A stretch of 64,000 nucleotides of DNA from Nereida sp024640765 (GTDB lineage Bacteria > Pseudomonadota > Alphaproteobacteria > Rhodobacterales > Rhodobacteraceae): assembly GCA_024640765.1 (NCBI GenBank), contig JAHEEK010000001.1:62001-126000 (forward strand), written 5' to 3'. The notes under the pieces were generated by a model. It was not told the origin of the DNA and did not search any database. It worked only from the letters and a program-made list of their open reading frames with translations. Shown here in pieces: positions 8,947 to 17,367 of this stretch. The position numbers and the translations under genes are program-made. Every line of letters begins with the position of its first letter. Position 1 is the stretch's first letter.

Positions 8947-10125
8947 TTAGCCCGCGATTGCTGTGCCCGCGGCCCATCCAGATGACCATGCCCACTGAAA
9001 GTTGTATCCGCCAAGCCATCCCGTAACGTCGACAACCTCCCCGATGAAATAAAGCCCGGGTACGGCGCGGCTTTCCATTGTTTTTGAGTTGAGAGCATCC
9101 GTATTCACACCGCCAAGGGTCACTTCGGCGGTTCTGTATCCTTCGCTACCTGTTGGGCGCATTTCCAATTCGGTCAAAACTGCCTCAAGCTGCGCCAGCT
9201 CATTGTCGGATTGGTCGGCTAAATTTCCGCTAAGGCCCGCAATTTCGATGATGTAGTTGGCAAGTTTTGAGGGCAGATGCGCGCCCAGTGCTGTGTGAAC
9301 GGCCATGCGTCCGGCTTGTTGACGCTGGTCTTTGAGGGCCTGCACAATGTCGAGCGCAGGCTCAAGATGCAGACACAAGCTGTCTTTCTCGTGCCAATAG
9401 GAACTGGCTTGTAAAATCGATGGTCCGGAAAGACCGCGATGGGTGATCAGCAACCCTTCTTCAAAAGCGGCACCATTACAGCTGACCCGTGCATTGAGTG
9501 ACACGCCCGCCATGGGCTTTAGGGCCTCCATGATATCTTGCCCGAAGGTAAGGGGAACCAGCCCTGCGCGTGTCGGCAACACATCAATGTCAAACTGTCG
9601 CGCAATCCGGTAGCCGAAGTCTGTAGCACCCATTTTGGGAATTGATTTGCCGCCAGTGGCCACAACCAAATTCGCGGTTGAGACGGATGCAAATTTGCCT
9701 TCGTGCATTAAGGCTACATCAAAACCGTTTTCGGTCTTGGCGATATGCTCAACAGAGGTGTTGAGGCGAATGTCCGCACCGCGAGCTTCGGTTTTGAGCA
9801 ACTTGATGATGTCTTTGGCGGAGGTGTCGCAAAACAACTGCCCCAGCGTTTTCTCATGGTAGGGAATGCCCGCTGCTGCGACCATCTCGATGAAATCCCA
9901 CTGGGTGTAGCGTGACAGGGCTGACTTGCAAAAATGCGGGTTTGCACTCAGAAAATTCTTTGGCCCTGCGTACATATTAGTGAAATTGCACTTGCCCCCG
10001 CCCGAAATTCGGATCTTTTCACCGGCCGCTTTGGCGTGATCCACAACCATAGTTTTGGGGCCGCTGTGGGCGGCGCACATCAAGCCTGCGGCGCCAGCGC
10101 CAATGATGAGTGTATTAATTTGCAT
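8947..10125 (-). CDS. HI0933/YhiN-family FAD-dependent flavoprotein
   Basis: 392 residues from the ATG at 10125, which places the FAD loop at the very N-terminus (IIGAGAAGLMCA, about 6-17). The family marker EKIRISGGGKCNFTN follows at about 38-52, and a C-terminal FAD-binding block (GLYFIGEVVDVTGWLGGYN) closes the protein. The frame is open for 32 more codons upstream, but that extension has no family similarity. The physiological substrate of this family is unsettled; some members are annotated as aminoacetone oxidases. It lies antisense within the dcw cluster, convergent with murD and divergent from ftsW, so it must have its own promoter in the 169 bases before ftsW. Confidence 0.88.
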   Translation of the reverse strand: MQINTLIIGAGAAGLMCAAHSGPKTMVVDHAKAAGEKIRISGGGKCNFTNMYAGPKNFLSANPHFCKSALSRYTQWDFIEMVAAAGIPYHEKTLGQLFCDTSAKDIIKLLKTEARGADIRLNTSVEHIAKTENGFDVALMHEGKFASVSTANLVVATGGKSIPKMGATDFGYRIARQFDIDVLPTRAGLVPLTFGQDIMEALKPMAGVSLNARVSCNGAAFEEGLLITHRGLSGPSILQASSYWHEKDSLCLHLEPALDIVQALKDQRQQAGRMAVHTALGAHLPSKLANYIIEIAGLSGNLADQSDNELAQLEAVLTELEMRPTGSEGYRTAEVTLGGVNTDALNSKTMESRAVPGLYFIGEVVDVTGWLGGYNFQWAWSSGWAAGTAIAG

Positions 10126-10294
10126 ATGTGGTGAGTGGCCCAGCTTACGCCCGTTGGCAAGCGGAGTGCCGCTTGGCGTACTCAAAAACCTCAAATTCAT
10201 GCGTAATTTCCGTAGAATCACACGCGGTTTCGTAGTAAGGTTCTCTAAGAGACCCCGAAAACGGGGCGATTGAGGCGGTTAGAGTAGGTAAACC

Positions 10295-11461
10295 ATGACA
10301 GAAATGGTCTATGGCACGGTTCCCGTGCGTAGCGGCGATGCTGTGCTTCCACGCTGGTGGCGCACGATCGACAAGTGGACAATGTCGTGCATTCTGATCC
10401 TGTTTGGGATCGGTTTGCTGCTTGGGCTTGCGGCGTCCCCTCCGCTTGCTGCCAAAAATGGCTTCGCTCCGTTTCATTACGTAGAGCGGCAGATCATTTT
10501 CGGATTTATGGCGATGGTCACCATGTTTGTCGTGTCGATGATGCAGCCTGATATGGTGCGCCGCTTGGCGGTTCTTGGATTTATGGCTTCATTTGTTGCG
10601 CTTGCGGCTCTGCCTGTTTTTGGAACGGACTTTGGCAAAGGTGCGGTGCGCTGGTATTCGCTTGGGTTTGCGTCTTTGCAGCCATCCGAGTTTTTGAAGC
10701 CTGGCTTTGTTGTGATGGCGGCATGGATGATGGCGGCCAGTCAGGAACTTGAAGGCCCTCCCGGCAAATCCATGTCGTTTATCTTGTGCGTCATGATCGT
10801 TTTGATGTTGGTGTTACAACCTGATTTTGGTCAGGCGTGTTTGGTGTTGTTCGGGTGGGGCGTGATGTGGTTTGTCGCTGGCGCGCCCGCGGTTTTGTTG
10901 ATCGGTTTGATGGGGTTGGTCATCGCGGGTGGCTTTGTTGCCTATTCCTCAAGCGAGCACTTCGCGCGCCGCATTGATGGCTATTGGTCATCTGAAGTTG
11001 ATCCCACAACGCAGCTTGGCTACGCGACCAATGCCATACGTGAGGGTGGTTTTTTTGGCGTGGGTGTTGGCGAAGGGCAGGTTAAACAATCACTGCCAGA
11101 TGCCCACACGGACTTCATTATTGCTGTTGCGGCTGAGGAATATGGTCTCTTTTTGGTGCTGATAATTATCCTTCTTTATACAGCAATCGTGCTGCGCTCG
11201 CTGCACCGCCTGACCCGTGAGCGGGATCCGTTCATTCGTTTGGCGGGTACGGGATTGGCGTGCACATTCGGCATTCAGGCTTTGGTCAACATGGGTGTTG
11301 CGGTGCGGTTGTTGCCGGCAAAAGGTATGACCCTTCCGTTTGTTAGCTATGGTGGCTCGTCGTTGATCGCTGGTGGCATTGCAGTTGGGATGTTGCTCGC
11401 GTTCACACGCAAACGACCACAAGGTGAGATTGGTGATATCCTGTCCCGCCGGAGCGTGTAA
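10295..11461 (+). CDS. ftsW: Septal peptidoglycan glycosyltransferase FtsW
   Basis: 388-residue SEDS-family membrane protein that polymerises lipid II at the septum together with FtsI. The N-terminus is cytoplasmic (about 30 residues) and is followed by around ten transmembrane helices. SEDS signatures present are GAVRWYSLGFASLQPSEFLKPG, split here by one substitution-tolerant loop, then PDFGQA, the large periplasmic loop with DAHTDFIIAVAAEEYG, and the C-terminal LPFVSYGGSSLI. The 169-base upstream gap contains a short hairpin (CCCCG/CGGGG, 10253-10266) 28 bases before the ATG. Because the gene before it is on the opposite strand, ftsW needs its own promoter or read-through from murD. Confidence 0.95.
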   Translation: MTEMVYGTVPVRSGDAVLPRWWRTIDKWTMSCILILFGIGLLLGLAASPPLAAKNGFAPFHYVERQIIFGFMAMVTMFVVSMMQPDMVRRLAVLGFMASFVALAALPVFGTDFGKGAVRWYSLGFASLQPSEFLKPGFVVMAAWMMAASQELEGPPGKSMSFILCVMIVLMLVLQPDFGQACLVLFGWGVMWFVAGAPAVLLIGLMGLVIAGGFVAYSSSEHFARRIDGYWSSEVDPTTQLGYATNAIREGGFFGVGVGEGQVKQSLPDAHTDFIIAVAAEEYGLFLVLIIILLYTAIVLRSLHRLTRERDPFIRLAGTGLACTFGIQALVNMGVAVRLLPAKGMTLPFVSYGGSSLIAGGIAVGMLLAFTRKRPQGEIGDILSRRSV

Positions 11462-11464
11462 GTT

Positions 11465-12574
11465 ATGGCGGGAAAACCCCTTCTGATCATCGCGGCGGGC
11501 GGCACGGGCGGACATATGTTTCCCGCGCAAGCACTGGCAGAGGCGATGCTTGCACAAGGCTGGCGTGTTGTTCTGAGCACAGACGCCCGTGGTGCGCGCT
11601 ACGCCGATGGCTTTCCCGCAGGCGTGAAAATCGAGCAGGTTAGCAGCGCTACTCTGTCGCGTGGTGGTCTTTTGGCAAAAGTGTTGGCGCCGTTTCAAAT
11701 CATTGCAGGGTGTGTGGGCGCAACTTTGGCAATGCTACGCGACCGCCCTGATGTGGTGGTTGGGTTCGGTGGTTATCCGTCAATTCCCGCTTTGACAGCG
11801 GCAACTTTGCTGCGTCGCCCTCGCATGTTACACGAGCAAAACGGTGTGTTGGGCCGTGTGAACAAACTGTTTGCGTCCCGTGTAAGTCGCGTTGCATGCG
11901 GCACGTGGCCAATGAGCCTTCCAGATGGCATCGATGGGGTTCCAACTGGTAACCCTGTGCGTGAAACCGTGCTGGCCCGTGCTGCAGCGGGATATATTCC
12001 ACCCGGAGATTATCCGATGTCTATTGTCGTCATTGGCGGCAGCCAAGGCGCGCGAATTTTGTCTGATGTGGTGCCAGCGGCCATCGCGCGACTACCCGAA
12101 AGTGTCCGCGCCAATGTGCGCGTCATCCATCAAGCACGCGGAGAAGACGAGGCGCGTGTCACAGAATGTTACGCACAACACGGCATCACGGCGCACGTAC
12201 AGCCGTTCTTTGATGATATTCCCACTCTGTTTGCAGAAGTCCAGCTGGTCATCAGCCGTGCAGGCGCAAGTAGTGTAGCGGATATTTCGGTGATTGGCCG
12301 GCCATCGATTTTGGTGCCACTGGGCATTGCGACAGATGATCACCAAACCTCAAATGCGCGTGGGCTTGCAGAAGCTGGCGGGGCTGTGGTGATGGCCGAA
12401 GATACTTTTACGGTTGAGGCGGTCGCAGCGCAGATTGCAGATATTCTTAGCGACCCGAAAAAAGCAACTGCGATGGCGCAGGCGGCGCTTGGGGCGGGGC
12501 GGCCAGATGCGACCCAAGCCTTGGCAGATCTCACATTAGAACTGGCGCAAAGCCAGCAAAAAACACAAAAATAA
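11465..12574 (+). CDS. murG: UDP-GlcNAc:lipid I N-acetylglucosaminyltransferase MurG
   Basis: 369 residues, GT28 family. It turns lipid I into lipid II on the inner face of the membrane. The N-terminal glycine-rich loop AAGGTGGHMFPAQALA (about 10-25) is the lipid I/diphosphate site. VVGFGGYPSIPA, LHEQNGVLGRVNK and the C-terminal UDP-GlcNAc-binding ISRAGASSVADI are diagnostic. It begins 3 bases after ftsW ends. Confidence 0.96.
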   Translation: MAGKPLLIIAAGGTGGHMFPAQALAEAMLAQGWRVVLSTDARGARYADGFPAGVKIEQVSSATLSRGGLLAKVLAPFQIIAGCVGATLAMLRDRPDVVVGFGGYPSIPALTAATLLRRPRMLHEQNGVLGRVNKLFASRVSRVACGTWPMSLPDGIDGVPTGNPVRETVLARAAAGYIPPGDYPMSIVVIGGSQGARILSDVVPAAIARLPESVRANVRVIHQARGEDEARVTECYAQHGITAHVQPFFDDIPTLFAEVQLVISRAGASSVADISVIGRPSILVPLGIATDDHQTSNARGLAEAGGAVVMAEDTFTVEAVAAQIADILSDPKKATAMAQAALGAGRPDATQALADLTLELAQSQQKTQK

Positions 12575-12592
12575 AAGACGGTAGGCACGGAT

Positions 12593-13993
12593 ATGGCAGC
12601 AACGAAACTTCCCACGAAATTAGGCGCGCTGCACTTTGTGGGGATTGGCGGCATTGGCATGTCTGGCATTGCCGAAGTGCTTCTCGATCATGGCTATACT
12701 GTGCAAGGCTCGGACTTGAAGGCATCCAAAATCACGGATCGTTTGGCCGGTTTGGGGGCTCAAATTTTCGTTGGGCAGGCTGCTGAAAACCTTCAAGATG
12801 CGGATGTTGTGGTGATCTCTAGTGCGATCAAGCCCGGTAACGCTGAATATGATGCTGCACGGGCGAAGGGCCTGCCGATTGTGCGCCGCGCCGAAATGCT
12901 GGCGGAATTGATGCGCTTGAAATCTAACGTGGCCGTCGCGGGAACTCACGGCAAAACCACAACAACAACCATGGTCAGCGCGTTGCTGGACGCGGGCGGT
13001 GTCGACCCAACTGTTATCAACGGCGGCGTAATTCACGCCTACGGCTCGAACGCACGCGTGGGGCAGGGTGAGTGGATGGTGGTTGAGGCCGACGAAAGCG
13101 ACGGCACCTTCAACCGGCTCCCTGCAACGATTGCTGTGGTCACCAATATTGACCCCGAGCATATGGAGCACTGGGGCAGTTTTGATAACCTGCGTAAAGG
13201 CTTTCTGGACTTCGTTTCAAATATTCCGTTTTACGGCTTGGCAGTGTGTTGCACGGATCATTCCGAGGTGCAGTCGCTGGTGGGCAAGATCACGGACCGG
13301 CGTGTTGTCACCTATGGTTTTAATGCACAGGCTGACGTGCGTGCAGTGAACCTGACGTACCGCAATGGGGCGGCGTATTTCGATGTGGCTTTGCAGAGCG
13401 AGGACCAGATGGTCGAAGGCTGTATGCTGCCTATGCCCGGCGATCATAATGTGTCCAATGCACTAGCCGCAGTTGCTGTGGCACGGCACCTTGGTTTGAA
13501 GCGTGACGAGATCAAATCAGCGCTTGAGAATTTCCGCGGTGTGAACCGACGCTTTACGCGTATCGGTGAAGTAGGCGGCGTGACGATTATTGACGACTAT
13601 GCACACCATCCGGTTGAGATTGCTGCGGCCCTTCGTGCAGCTCGGCAGGCAACAGAAGGCCGCGTAATTGCCGTGCACCAACCGCACCGTTACTCGCGCC
13701 TACACGACTTGTTCGATGACTTTTGCAGTTGTTTTAATGACGCAGATGTTGTGGCAATTTCCGAGGTCTTTGCCGCGGGTGAAGATGTCATTGAAGGCGC
13801 TACCCGTGATGATCTGGTGGCGGGTTTGATCCGGCACGGCCATCGCCACGCCCGTGCGGTTGTGGGTGAGGATGACCTTCTGCGCTTGGTACGCGAACAA
13901 GCGGTGGCAGGGGATATGGTCGTATGCCTTGGTGCCGGTACCATTTCAGTTTGGGCCAATGGCTTACCCGCAAAAATGGGGGCCGATCAATGA
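12593..13993 (+). CDS. murC: UDP-MurNAc:L-alanine ligase MurC
   Basis: 466 residues. It attaches the first residue, L-Ala, to UDP-MurNAc. The N-terminal Rossmann motif is FVGIGGIGMSGIAEVL (15-30), the ATP loop is GTHGKTTT (117-124), and EADESDGTF, NIDPEHMEHWG and DDYAHHPVEI are all MurC signatures. Its stop overlaps the start of the next small membrane gene by 4 bases (ATGA), the first of three such junctions in a row. Confidence 0.96.
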   Translation: MAATKLPTKLGALHFVGIGGIGMSGIAEVLLDHGYTVQGSDLKASKITDRLAGLGAQIFVGQAAENLQDADVVVISSAIKPGNAEYDAARAKGLPIVRRAEMLAELMRLKSNVAVAGTHGKTTTTTMVSALLDAGGVDPTVINGGVIHAYGSNARVGQGEWMVVEADESDGTFNRLPATIAVVTNIDPEHMEHWGSFDNLRKGFLDFVSNIPFYGLAVCCTDHSEVQSLVGKITDRRVVTYGFNAQADVRAVNLTYRNGAAYFDVALQSEDQMVEGCMLPMPGDHNVSNALAAVAVARHLGLKRDEIKSALENFRGVNRRFTRIGEVGGVTIIDDYAHHPVEIAAALRAARQATEGRVIAVHQPHRYSRLHDLFDDFCSCFNDADVVAISEVFAAGEDVIEGATRDDLVAGLIRHGHRHARAVVGEDDLLRLVREQAVAGDMVVCLGAGTISVWANGLPAKMGADQ

Positions 13994-14244
13994 TTGTAAG
14001 TGCATCTATCGTGTCATGTTGTGTTTGGGCCCTACTGGCCAGTGTCACAGCGCTGTTGCCGTTGCGGGTCCAGTATGCGCCCGCAATTATGTTGGCAATC
14101 GTTGTGCCATTTTTGCTAATTTTCGTGGGATTTGAACATGGCCTTGGTGTAGTCGCACTTGGTCTTGCGGCGTTTGTATCGCTGTTTCGCGTGCCACTTT
14201 TGTATGTAGCGCGTCAAATGATTAGCGAGCCTGTACGCTCATGA
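13990..14244 (+). CDS. DUF2484-like small membrane protein, copy 1
   Basis: 84 residues, starting at the ATG that overlaps the murC stop. An upstream ATG in the same frame at 13924 lies inside murC and is unlikely to be used. It has three hydrophobic segments (about 3-22, 28-45 and 49-66) and almost no soluble part; the C-terminus is RVPLLYVARQMISEPVRS. I place it in the DUF2484 group, a function-unknown family found between murC and murB in Rhodobacterales. The match is by recall of the W-A-LL-A / ALLP / RxPL pattern, not by search. Its 4-base overlaps on both sides imply coupled translation with murC and the next gene. Confidence 0.75.
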   Translation: MIVSASIVSCCVWALLASVTALLPLRVQYAPAIMLAIVVPFLLIFVGFEHGLGVVALGLAAFVSLFRVPLLYVARQMISEPVRS

Positions 14245-14486
14245 TTGCGACTGTTTTGATCTGCGGTTGGGTGGTTCTGGCGCAAATCTTTCAATCGATC
14301 CCGTCCAAAGACAATCACTGTGGGCGGGCATATTTCTTGATAGCGGTCGGTATTCCAACCCTTGGGATGGCAACGTTTTCGGGTGGCGTTTGGGCGGCTG
14401 TGCTGGGCCTTGGTGTTGGTATTGCTGTGCTGCGCTGGCCGCTGTATCGCGGTGTGAATTGGCTCAAAGAAAAGGCACTACGATGA
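14241..14486 (+). CDS. DUF2484-like small membrane protein, copy 2
   Basis: 81 residues, three hydrophobic segments (about 2-15, 30-46 and 48-64). It resembles the preceding protein in layout: an N-terminal Trp-containing helix (ICGWVVLAQIFQSIPS against SCCVWALLASVTALLP), a second and third helix, then a basic RWPLYRGVNWLK end against RVPLLYVARQM. This suggests an old tandem duplication, although direct identity is low. Function unknown; the tight position between murC and murB suggests a role in, or dependence on, cell-wall precursor synthesis, which is inference. It overlaps murB by 4 bases. Confidence 0.7.
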   Translation: MIATVLICGWVVLAQIFQSIPSKDNHCGRAYFLIAVGIPTLGMATFSGGVWAAVLGLGVGIAVLRWPLYRGVNWLKEKALR

Positions 14487-15409
14487 CGGATTGGCCCGAT
14501 GTGCGCGGACGACTTACCCAAGGGCGCGCCCTTGCGGACCTGACGTGGTTGCGTGTTGGTGGTCCTGCGGATGTGCTTTTCCAACCTGCTGATGTGGACG
14601 ATCTTTGTTCGTTTCTCGCGGCCCTACCTGCTGAGACGCCGGTGTTCCCAATGGGCGTCGGTAGCAATCTGATTGTTCGTGACGGTGGGCTGCGCGCGGC
14701 TGTCATTCGGATGGGCCGCGGTTTTAATGACATAGAAATTAGTGGCACTACCGTGCGCGCAGGGGTTGCAGCACTTGATGCCCATGTGGCGCGCAAAGCA
14801 GCCGATGCCGGTCTTGATTTGACGTTCTTTCGGACAATCCCTGGTTCAATCGGTGGCGCTGTTCGGATGAATGCCGGATGTTATGGGCGGTATACGGCGG
14901 ATCACTTTATAAAGGCCGAAGCCGTAACGCGCAGCGGTGAGCGGGTTGAGCTTGGTCCTGATGGCTTAGCCTTTGGTTATCGAACATCTATGTTGCCCGA
15001 AGGCTGGGTATTGACCCATGCGGTGTTTGAGGCGCCTACGGGCGATCCGCAAACCTTGCAAGAAACAATGGCGGCTCAGCTTGCCAAGCGCGATGAAACC
15101 CAGCCGACCAAAGACAGAAGCGCGGGCAGCACTTTTCGCAACCCTGCGGGGTTCAGCTCAACAGGGCGGGCGGATGATGTTCACGATCTCAAGGCGTGGA
15201 AGGTGATTGAGGATGCTGGCCTGCGCGGCTTCACTCTTGGCGGTGCGCAGATGTCGCCAAAACATCCGAATTTTCTCATCAACACTGGGGATGCCACCGC
15301 TGATGATCTGGAAAAACTGGGCGAGCTGGTGCGAAAAAAGGTTTACGAAAACAGTGGCCTGACGCTAGAATGGGAAATTATGCGAGTGGGTGAACCCGCC
15401 GCAAAATAA
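14483..15409 (+). CDS. murB: UDP-N-acetylenolpyruvoylglucosamine reductase MurB
   Basis: 308 residues from the ATG at 14483, which overlaps the previous stop (ATGA). A longer frame back to 14267 is only the out-of-frame shadow of the DUF2484-like gene. MurB is an FAD enzyme that reduces the enolpyruvyl group with NADPH to give UDP-MurNAc. Seen here: LTWLRVGGPADVLF near the N-terminus, the FAD-binding GVGSNLIVRDGG, GSIGGAVRMNAGCYG, and AGSTFRNP with the serine that protonates the intermediate. The lack of the extra Tyr-loop domain and the length fit the type II (short) MurB group. Confidence 0.94.
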   Translation: MTDWPDVRGRLTQGRALADLTWLRVGGPADVLFQPADVDDLCSFLAALPAETPVFPMGVGSNLIVRDGGLRAAVIRMGRGFNDIEISGTTVRAGVAALDAHVARKAADAGLDLTFFRTIPGSIGGAVRMNAGCYGRYTADHFIKAEAVTRSGERVELGPDGLAFGYRTSMLPEGWVLTHAVFEAPTGDPQTLQETMAAQLAKRDETQPTKDRSAGSTFRNPAGFSSTGRADDVHDLKAWKVIEDAGLRGFTLGGAQMSPKHPNFLINTGDATADDLEKLGELVRKKVYENSGLTLEWEIMRVGEPAAK

Positions 15410-15517
15410 GCGCGCAAAAAAGTGCGCAATGATAAGGATGGCGGGCAGAGCAGCCCTCGGACATGAAAAGAAGCGTGCAACCATGCGCGCGCAATCCGTT
15501 CTGACGAGAGCGGGGAG

Positions 15518-16450
15518 ATGAGGCAAGCGGTGGGTAAGGCAGGCAGTGACCCCCTTAAAATTGCAGTACTGATGGGCGGGCCAAGCGCAGAGCGTGAGGT
15601 CTCTTTGTCGTCCGGTGAGCAAGTGTGCGCCGCACTCAGTAGTCTTGGTCATGATGTTCATCCGATTGACGCTGGCAAAGATCTTGGCGCGCAGCTGTTG
15701 GCGCTTGTCCCTGATGTGGCGTTCAATGCGCTGCACGGACGGTGGGGTGAAGACGGGTGTGTTCAGGGCCTCCTTGAATGGCTCAATATTCCCTATACGC
15801 ATTCGGGTGTTATGGCATCTGCGATCGCGATGGACAAAACCCGCACCAAAGAGATTTATGCCGCCGCCGCGCTGCCTTTTGTACCAAGCGTAATTGCCCG
15901 GCGCGAAGATGTGATGGCGTCCCACCTGATGCCTGTGCCGTATGTAGTAAAACCCAATAATGAAGGGTCCAGCGTTGGGGTCTATCTGGTTGCTGATGGC
16001 GCCAATGGTCCTCCGCACCTGTCCGACGATATGCCAGATGAGGTGATGGTTGAGGCTTATGCAGATGGACGTGAGTTGACGGTCACCGTTATGGGGTACC
16101 GTGTCTTTGCCGTGACTGATATTTTGACCGACGGTTTTTATGACTATGATGCAAAATATGTAGCGGGAGGGTCGCGCCATGTTGTGCCTGCGAATATTCC
16201 GGATGAAATCACCAAGGCGTGTCAGGATTACGCGTTACGTGCTCATGCCGCGTTGGGCTGTCGTGGTGTTTCGCGAACTGATTTTCGCTGGGACGAGGCG
16301 CGTGGAATTGACGGTATCATCCTGCTTGAAACCAACACGCAGCCGGGGATGACGCCCACATCGCTTAGCCCCGAGCAGGCGCAACACGCAGGGCTGTCAT
16401 ACGCTGAGTTTTGCGAATGGATGGTGAGGGACGCGTCATGCAACAGGTAG
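15518..16450 (+). CDS. ddl: D-alanine:D-alanine ligase Ddl
   Basis: 310 residues, ATP-grasp fold. It makes the D-Ala-D-Ala used by MurF. The N-terminal block is VLMGGPSAEREVSLSSG (about 18-34). The ATP-grasp motifs KPNNEGSSVGVY and DFRWDEARG are present, along with the metal-binding LLETNTQPGMT near the C-terminus. The purine-rich GGGGAG sits directly against the ATG at 15518, so a GTG at 15530 is an alternative start, giving 306 residues. The last 13 bases overlap ftsQ. The 108 bases after murB hold no gene or clear terminator. Confidence 0.94.
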   Translation: MRQAVGKAGSDPLKIAVLMGGPSAEREVSLSSGEQVCAALSSLGHDVHPIDAGKDLGAQLLALVPDVAFNALHGRWGEDGCVQGLLEWLNIPYTHSGVMASAIAMDKTRTKEIYAAAALPFVPSVIARREDVMASHLMPVPYVVKPNNEGSSVGVYLVADGANGPPHLSDDMPDEVMVEAYADGRELTVTVMGYRVFAVTDILTDGFYDYDAKYVAGGSRHVVPANIPDEITKACQDYALRAHAALGCRGVSRTDFRWDEARGIDGIILLETNTQPGMTPTSLSPEQAQHAGLSYAEFCEWMVRDASCNR

Positions 16451-17367
16451 GCAGGCGCCCAATTCTGCGTGCGCGCACGTCCAATACTGCACAGCCTGAG
16501 GCGTCAGCGCCGCGCCGTGACCCCGCGCCGTCAAAGTGGGCATATCGTTATCACCGTCTGCGACTGCGTCCTGGATACCGCAACTTTGTGCGCCTTGGTT
16601 TGCCGTTGTGTGTCGCGGCGCTTGTTGCGGGTATTTATTTTGCTCAGTCAGATAACCGCGCCAAAACAGTTGCCGCGTGGCAGCAGGCCCGTGCACAACT
16701 TGAAACCCGACCCGAGTTCATGGTCAACGTCATGGCAATCGATGGCGCGTCTGATGCGACAGCCGCCGCAATTCGTGAAGTTTTGCCTGTTGATTTGCCT
16801 GTCTCCAGTTTTGATCTGGACCTTGAGACAATGCGCCAAACAGTTGAAAGCCTTGATGCCGTGAAGACCGCATCCCTTGCGGTTCATACAGGAAATTTGC
16901 TGCAAATAGATGTGTATGAGCGGGTGCCAGCGGTTGTTTGGCGTCATCACGAGGGGATGGAGCTGCGTGATGATGCAGGGCACCGTGTGGCAGCAGTTCA
17001 AGACAGAAATGCCTACCCGCACCTGCCCCTGATCGCCGGCATGGGGGCGCAAGACTACGTAGCCGAAGCGTTGCAAGTGATCGCTGCCGCTGCGCCAATT
17101 GCTGATCGTGTTCAGGGATTGGTCCGCATGGGCGAGCGCCGTTGGGATGTTGTTCTGCAAACGGGGCAGCGCATAATGCTGCCCGTGGACGCGCCTGTAA
17201 CGGCCCTTGAGCGTGTGGTGATTTTGGACCGTGCTCAAGATATTTTGAACCGTGATGTCATGGCCGTTGATATGCGATTGTCATATCGCCCGACTGTTCG
17301 TTTGGGCGAAGCGGCCCGCGAAGATATCCGTGAAATCAATGAAACTGAGTTTGGAGGCCAACGATGA
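16438..17367 (+). CDS. ftsQ: Cell division protein FtsQ
   Basis: 309 residues from the ATG at 16438; the same frame extends to 16411 inside ddl, but that part is not conserved. It has a basic, Pro-rich cytoplasmic tail (about 1-50), one membrane helix (about 52-70) and a periplasmic POTRA region beginning around residue 87 (EFMVNVMAIDGASDATAAAI), followed by the FtsQ/DivIB domain with YERVPAVVWRH and DMRLSYRPTVRL. It recruits FtsL/FtsB to the divisome. It overlaps ddl by 13 bases and ftsA by 4. Confidence 0.9.
   Translation: MQQVGRRPILRARTSNTAQPEASAPRRDPAPSKWAYRYHRLRLRPGYRNFVRLGLPLCVAALVAGIYFAQSDNRAKTVAAWQQARAQLETRPEFMVNVMAIDGASDATAAAIREVLPVDLPVSSFDLDLETMRQTVESLDAVKTASLAVHTGNLLQIDVYERVPAVVWRHHEGMELRDDAGHRVAAVQDRNAYPHLPLIAGMGAQDYVAEALQVIAAAAPIADRVQGLVRMGERRWDVVLQTGQRIMLPVDAPVTALERVVILDRAQDILNRDVMAVDMRLSYRPTVRLGEAAREDIREINETEFGGQR

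Noticed and set aside
15365..16180. 271-codon minus-strand frame over ddl
   Set aside because: Composition (many His, Arg, Ile) and lack of motifs mark it as a shadow of ddl.
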